From positions 62,001 to 126,000 of the forward strand of contig NW_004451893.1 of the NCBI RefSeq assembly GCF_000321225.1: DNA of 64,000 nt. The letters run 5' to 3'. The number at the start of each line of letters is the position of its first letter. Positions within the stretch are counted from its first letter, which is position 1. The translations under genes and the position numbers were made by a program. Source of the DNA: Odobenus rosmarus divergens. Its lineage: Eukaryota; Chordata; Mammalia; Carnivora; Odobenidae. This document shows, piece by piece, positions 61,301-64,000 of this stretch. Under the pieces are notes generated by a model. It worked only from the letters and a program-made list of their open reading frames with translations. It searched no databases and was not told the origin of the DNA.

Positions 61301-61791
61301 TCTGAACCATTTGAGACTAAGCTGTATATACTAGGGCCCTTTACCCTTACAAACTTCGGTATGTATTTCATAAGAATAAGGATCTTCTTTTACATAACCT
61401 CAACATTTAACAATGTCAGTAAATTTAACATTGATATAATACTTTTATACAATTTATGGTAGTTGGGGTTGCAATTAATGTTGGGCCAATATTAGTCCCT
61501 TGATGTCAGCTTCATTGAGAATATCTATAGTTCTGCATTTTGCAATCAACAAAGCGAAACTATTCATTCCCTTGGGAAGAAAACGCTTTAAACAATACTA
61601 AAATATAGCAAAAATTACTTTGCAAATCATGACTTAAATAATCATAAACACATTTCTAATGAATAATGTCTTTATTGTGATTACAAAATTGATAGTGAAA
61701 AATATTTTAAGACCTGTGGCACGGGTAGTATTTTTGAAATGTAGACTCTCCCAGAAAAAGGCAGGCCATATATTTTCCATACTTTGTCAGC

Positions 61792-61823
<32 letters not shown>

Positions 61824-63857
61824 GAAAAAAAAGGAAATCCCTGTCCCCCAAAAAAAGAAAAAAAAAAAGGAAATCCATCATATGTTACTATCTCAATTCT
61901 GACCTTTTTCTAACACAGAAACCCGTCAGAGTTAAGGTACTAAGGGGCAAGGGTAGAGGAGTAATATAGGTCTGGTTTTATTTAATCTCTTCCATCTAAG
62001 GAGAACAATCAAAAGTTAGGTCTTACCTCAGGGCACTTTGTACAACCTCTAGTGCTCACACCAGAACGGGCGGGTCTACTTCCAGCTCATTCTCTGCCTT
62101 CTAGGAGAGCAGGAGCGGATCAGGAGAGTAGCTTCTGAGAAGGAAGTTGTAGGCAAGTGGAGAGACAACAGGAGACTGGAGATACAGACAGGTTAGAGAA
62201 CCAAATGGAGAGAAATTGAGGGAGGAGTAAAAGCCAGGTGAAGAGAAGTTCCAAGATTTGGAACAGCAGCTGGGGCAGGGAGGAGGAGGAAGATATTGGG
62301 TGGCTCATCTCTCTATGATCCTCACTGAATTTCCTCTTCTGGACTGTGCCTTTTTCATTTCATTAATTGATTAATTAAATGTGAAATGTTTGAGTTGAAA
62401 AAATTCAATCTTAGTGAATTACTAAGATAGTAACGATTTTTTTTTTTTTTTGACATTATGATCCATGTTGTACTGAAAGGTTCTCGCCAGTCACATTGAC
62501 AAGTCAGCTTGGCTAGAAGCTCAAGTGCGTCAGTTATTACAAATGGCTAACCAGCAACAAAATAAATTTGATCTGAGGCCTTTGGTGGAAGCGATCGATA
62601 CAGTGAAACAGAAAATTACCCTGCTAGAAACCAATGATCAGAGACTAGGTATGTCTCATATTTTTACTTCTCTTTTGATGATTCTGTTGTCTGCACCTGG
62701 CCAAAGGGAGAGTTGCAGCTGTCCAGGATAAACAGTGGTCGAATCTGGTATTTGTGACACAGAACAGCATGAGATTCTGGCCAGTCAGGGGCTCCGGGGG
62801 AAGTGATGGAGGGCGATGGGCGGGGGCTGGAACAGGCAAGGGGTGGAAATGGGCCAGGAAATTCCAGAAACAGGGAGTGGTGGTTTTTAAGGAGAGTGGA
62901 AAATAATGAGAAAGCTAAGAGAGAGATGTGGCGGAAACATTGTTTTAAGTATAAAAAAATATAAAAGGGTTTGGCTGTTTAAAACCATTCCAGTTATTAA
63001 ATAATGGGGCTCACCCTGCTAATGCACACCAGTTCAATGCTGTGTGTCTTCTCTACACTTTGGTGAGCTTCTGTTCAAGAGTATGCATTTGGGTTTTCTT
63101 CCAAGACACGAGATTCATTGAGTTAATTATTAACACAAATGGTCCATTGGTGGACAATGAATTCGGTTCATCATTAGATGTCAGAATTTTATGGGTTCTC
63201 TTCAGATACCAAATTCCACTGTGGGCAAATTCTAAAGACAGCTTTAAGGCCTATGGAAGCTTTTTTTTTTTCTTTGCAGTTGTTTTGGAAGGAGAGACTA
63301 ACAAACATGATGCCCACATTAATATCCATAAAGCCCAACTGAACAAAAATGAAGAGCGATTTAAGCTGCTGGAAGGGGCCTGCTATAATGGAAAGCTCAT
63401 CTGGAAGGTGACGGACTATAAGATGAAGAAGAGAGAGGCACAGGACGGGCACACGGTGTCCATCTTCAGCCAGCCTTTCTATACCAGCCGGTGCGGCTAC
63501 CGGCTCTGTGCTAGAGCATACCTGAACGGGGACGGGTCTGGGAAAGGGACGCACCTGTCACTGTACTTCGTGGTCATGCGAGGGGAGTTTGACTCCCTGT
63601 TGCAGTGGCCGTTCAGGCAGAGGGTGACCCTGATGCTTTTGGACCAGAGTGGCAAAAAGAACCACATTATGGAGACCTTCAAGGCCGACCCCAGCAGCAG
63701 TAGCTTTAAAAGACCCGACGGGGAGATGAACATTGCGTCTGGCTGCCCCCGCTTCGTGGCTCACTCCACTTTGGAGAATGCCAAGAACACCTACATTAAA
63801 GATGACACCGTGTTCCTGAAAGTGGCTGTGGATCTAACTGACCTGGAGGACCTCTAG
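46093..63857 (+). CDS. TRAF5: TNF receptor-associated factor 5, complete coding region in ten exons
   Basis: Adaptor for TNF-receptor family members (CD40, CD27, CD30, OX40, LTBR) that feeds NF-kappaB and JNK signalling in the cytoplasm (family knowledge). Joined exons: 46093-46310, 47443-47500, 49919-50020, 52268-52432, 53049-53126, 53454-53528, 56770-56862, 60943-61083, 62480-62648, 63280-63857. They total 1677 nt, giving 558 residues and a TAG stop; the human protein is 557. The RING finger uses C45, C48, C60, H62, C65, C68, C81 and D84. Zinc-finger cysteines cover about residues 98-240, a coiled coil about 240-345, and the MATH/TRAF-C domain about 403-550 (LIWKVTDY, FYTSRCGYRLCARAYLNGDG, GEMNIASGCPRFVA). 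Near-identity to TRAF5 (PCGFIRQNSGNSISLDFEP) separates it from TRAF3. No frameshift or stop is seen. Confidence 0.98.
46985..47170 (-). mobile_element. L2 3' end, antisense
   Basis: ATTCATTCATGGGTTTGTCC, TTCCAGGCACCTTACTAAAC and GTCTGCCCTCTAGAATGC resemble the reverse complement of an L2 3' end. Confidence 0.6.
47443..47500 (+). CDS. TRAF5: TRAF5 exon 3
   Basis: 58 nt from the acceptor ATCTCTCCAG to the donor GAG|GTAAGA. It finishes Arg73 and the RING with CPVD (C81, D84), ending at Glu92 in phase 0. Confidence 0.96.
47835..48517 (-). mobile_element. L1 ORF2/3' fragment, antisense
   Basis: ATACACCCAGGAGTCGAATT, TTGATTTGCATTTCTCCGAT and CAAATATTTTTCTCCCATTT are reverse L1. It is degenerate and interrupted downstream by a SINE. 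Confidence 0.8.
48518..48681 (-). mobile_element. carnivore SINE with 16-bp duplication
   Basis: Short, somewhat diverged reverse SINE ending GCCACCCAGGCACC. Flanked by CCTCCCTTAAAACTTC at 48502-48517 and 48682-48697. Confidence 0.92.
48806..49020 (-). mobile_element. carnivore SINE, reverse, with (TTTA)n tail
   Basis: Carries a (TTTA)n tract (about 48825-48851), a (GA)n run and the end CTGAGCCACCCCGGCATCCC. Confidence 0.93.
49105..49524 (-). mobile_element. hAT-type element, longer copy with both termini
   Basis: AGGGGTTGGCATACTACAAC at the left and AAAGTTTGCCAACCCCTGG at the right form the terminal inverted repeats. TTATTGGAACACAGCCATAT is the same family as the copies at 13456 and 33922, in reverse. 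Confidence 0.75.
49919..50020 (+). CDS. TRAF5: TRAF5 exon 4 (first zinc-finger segment)
   Basis: 102 nt, phase 0 at both ends, residues 93-126 (VFKDNCCKREVLNLYVYCKN and on). The acceptor is TTTCTCTCTTAG and the donor CAG|GTTGGT. Confidence 0.96.
50021..52267 (+). other. TRAF5 intron 4
   Basis: Mostly unique sequence with a fourth, decayed hAT copy (about 51385-51570, with a C-rich insertion near 51465-51490) and C-rich stretches upstream of the acceptor. No additional exon is recognised. Confidence 0.6.
51385..51570 (+). mobile_element. decayed hAT-type element
   Basis: AAAATGTTTAGGCTTTGCTG, CTCAACTCAGCTCTTCCC and ATGTAAACAAGTAGATGG correspond in order to the copy at 33922-34140. Confidence 0.6.
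52268..52432 (+). CDS. TRAF5: TRAF5 exon 5 (zinc fingers)
   Basis: 165 nt, phase 0-0, residues 127-181 (DHLQQCLFQAVQCSNENCQE, then VLRKDLKEHLS and CLYCKKDVVVIYLQ). The Cys/His spacing is that of TRAF-type zinc fingers. Acceptor TCTGTTGCAG, donor CAG|GTAAAA. Confidence 0.97.
53049..53126 (+). CDS. TRAF5: TRAF5 exon 6 (zinc finger)
   Basis: 78 nt, phase 0-0, residues 182-207 (NHEENLCPEYPVSCPNRC). Acceptor CTCTGTTTCAG, donor GAG|GTAACT. Confidence 0.96.
53454..53528 (+). CDS. TRAF5: TRAF5 exon 7 (zinc finger)
   Basis: 75 nt, phase 0-0, residues 208-232 (VDEHLAVCPEAEQDCPFKHY). Acceptor TTTCGTAG, donor AAG|GTATGG. Confidence 0.96.
53661..54286. mobile_element. old interspersed repeat split by a SINE
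   Basis: Starts with TCAGGGTTCTCCAGAGAAGC and ends with GCTGACACATAAAAATTAAC, the two ends of a very common mammalian retroelement that I cannot name safely. A SINE at about 54000-54206 sits inside it. Confidence 0.6.
54000..54206 (-). mobile_element. carnivore SINE, reverse
   Basis: T-run, GATTTTTATTTATTTGACAG, GA-rich tract, and the end GCCACCCAGGCGCCC. Flanked by CTAGATTAGTGTT (from 53988) and the near-copy CTAGATTAGTTTT (from 54207). Confidence 0.94.
54500..55660 (+). mobile_element. L1 3' fragment, sense, degenerate
   Basis: AATCGGCAAAGGAATATATG, CACCCCATCTCACTCCTAAA and AATTCTATTGCTAGGAATTT are L1 ORF2 3' sequences. An old truncated SINE (about 55122-55235) interrupts it. Confidence 0.75.
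55122..55235 (+). mobile_element. truncated, diverged carnivore SINE
   Basis: GAGGGTGCTTGGCTGGCTCA, then GATCTTGATCTCAGGGTTGT and GTTCAAGCCCCATGTTGGGC, followed by an A-rich tail. The middle is missing. Confidence 0.75.
55722..55907 (+). mobile_element. carnivore SINE with long target-site duplication
   Basis: GGTGCCTGGGTGGCTCAGCT start and AAATAAATAAATAAAATCTT end. The flanks both read AAAATCAGTGAAGAG (ending near 55722 and 55926). The body is close to the consensus, so it looks young. Confidence 0.95.
56770..56862 (+). CDS. TRAF5: TRAF5 exon 8 (end of zinc fingers, start of coiled coil)
   Basis: 93 nt, phase 0-0, residues 233-263 (NLQEHEHSALRDHMLLVLEK). Acceptor CCCATTGAAG, donor CAG|GTAAAT. 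Confidence 0.96.
58588..58788 (+). mobile_element. carnivore SINE with 12-bp duplication
   Basis: GGGGCACCTGGGTGGCTCCG start and an AAATAAATAAGTAAAATC end. Flanked by GTAAGACAGCTG at 58576-58587 and 58789-58800. Confidence 0.95.
58920..59095 (+). mobile_element. MIR element
   Basis: GAGCTACTTAACCTCTCTCT, CATAAAATGGGGTTGTGGTG and CTTTGCACAGTGCCAGC. Confidence 0.75.
59420..59900 (-). mobile_element. L2 3' region, antisense
   Basis: GGGTGCCAGGCACTGTGCTA and GGGGATGAAGAAATGAGTGA begin the reverse L2 end; AGGGCCAGATCGTGTACGGT follows further in. Confidence 0.65.
60385..60570 (+). mobile_element. MIR element
   Basis: GGTTACTTAAACTCTCTGCC, CTTGTCTGTAAAATGGGACT and GGATTAAAAGAGCTAATG. Confidence 0.75.
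60943..61083 (+). CDS. TRAF5: TRAF5 exon 9 (coiled coil)
   Basis: 141 nt, phase 0-0, residues 264-310. Heptad-like (LEQKESKIQQLAETVKKFEK) and then FKQFAQLFGKNGSFL. Acceptor CCTGTTATTAG, donor CAG|GTGAGA. Confidence 0.96.
61084..62479 (+). other. TRAF5 intron 9
   Basis: AT-rich intron with a (GT)n microsatellite (61795-61822), A-runs, and a 15-base T-run (about 62437-62451). The acceptor itself (TACTGAAAG) has a poor pyrimidine tract. No exon is seen. Confidence 0.7.
61795..61822 (+). repeat. (GT)n microsatellite
   Basis: About 14 TG/GT units. Confidence 0.97.
62480..62648 (+). CDS. TRAF5: TRAF5 exon 10 (coiled coil to TRAF-N)
   Basis: 169 nt, phase 0 in and 1 out, residues 311-366 plus one base. 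Contains VLASHIDKSAWLEAQ, QNKFDLRPLVEAIDTVKQK and TNDQRL. Donor CTAG|GTATGT. Confidence 0.95.
62649..63279 (+). other. TRAF5 intron 10
   Basis: Unique sequence with a strong pyrimidine tract (TTTTTTTTTTTCTTTGCAG, 63261-63279) before the last exon. The open frame that starts at 63042 is the last exon extended upstream through the intron; the real coding part begins at 63280. Confidence 0.75.
63280..63857 (+). CDS. TRAF5: TRAF5 last coding exon (TRAF-C/MATH domain)
   Basis: 578 nt to TAG at 63855-63857, finishing Val367 and encoding through Leu558. It holds the end of the coiled coil and the whole MATH fold: LIWKVTDYKMKKREAQDG, HLSLYFVVMRGEFDSLLQWP and CPRFVAHSTLENAKN. This domain binds receptor tails and forms the trimer. 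One more residue (His in GKKNHIME) than I recall in human TRAF5, in line with the 558-residue length. Confidence 0.98.
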
Positions 63858-64000
63858 TCCCTGTTTCTGGGGTGAGGGAAGGGCGTGTTGGGCCCAGAAC
63901 CATGGAGAAGGACACCTGTGTTTATCATATGGACAGACTTAGAGCTCAGTACACATTTGTAGTTGGCTTTTTGCCCCTGGTGTTTGAAGTCCGTTTAAAA
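63858..64000 (+). other. TRAF5: TRAF5 3' UTR (truncated by window end)
   Basis: Sequence after the stop codon; no AATAAA is present before position 64000, so the transcript extends beyond the window. Confidence 0.85.

Noticed and set aside
63042..63279. Upstream part of the 271-residue frame ending at the TRAF5 stop
   Set aside because: Intronic sequence read in the last exon's frame. The strong acceptor at 63279 and the conserved protein show that the exon starts at 63280.

Overview
This is mammalian nuclear DNA, almost certainly from a carnivoran. It carries many copies of the tRNA-derived carnivore SINE (motif GCCTGGGTGGCTCAG), several with perfect target-site duplications, plus L1, L2, MIR, hAT and LTR remnants. 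The SINE subtype resembles, from memory, those of arctoid caniforms (bears, pinnipeds, mustelids) more than those of dog or cat. That placement is inference.

Two protein-coding genes lie on the + strand, in the order seen at human 1q32 (RCOR3, then TRAF5). The 3' end of RCOR3 is at about 1-8.7 kb: an AT-rich intron, the second SANT-domain exon (5368-5609), the proline-rich last exon (6079-6423) and a long 3' UTR with several candidate poly(A) signals. About 10 kb of intergenic DNA follows. It is filled by an LTR, a decayed L1 carrying nested SINE, MER20 and hAT insertions, and unique sequence with a full-consensus CTCF motif at 16942-16956. TRAF5 starts at a TATA-less CpG island near 18.9-19.65 kb, with an interferon-response-like element just inside intron 1. 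Its first exon is non-coding. After an intron of about 27 kb, ten coding exons between 46093 and 63857 encode an intact 558-residue protein: RING, TRAF zinc fingers, coiled coil and MATH/TRAF-C domain. The 3' UTR runs off the window.

The large TRAF5 intron holds an antisense processed copy of ATP5PD (38689-39292) with a 14-bp target-site duplication and a single frameshift. It also holds a multi-layer nest of transposons (40.4-43.6 kb). One SINE in that nest carries about 32 bp copied from the internal sequence of the host DNA transposon, which suggests template switching or recombination.

RCOR3 is a nuclear CoREST-family corepressor. TRAF5 is a cytoplasmic TNF-receptor adaptor. They are neighbours but nothing in the sequence shows that they work together. 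I found no operon, CRISPR array, phage, or convincingly new gene system. The notable items are regulatory candidates and the history of the mobile elements.
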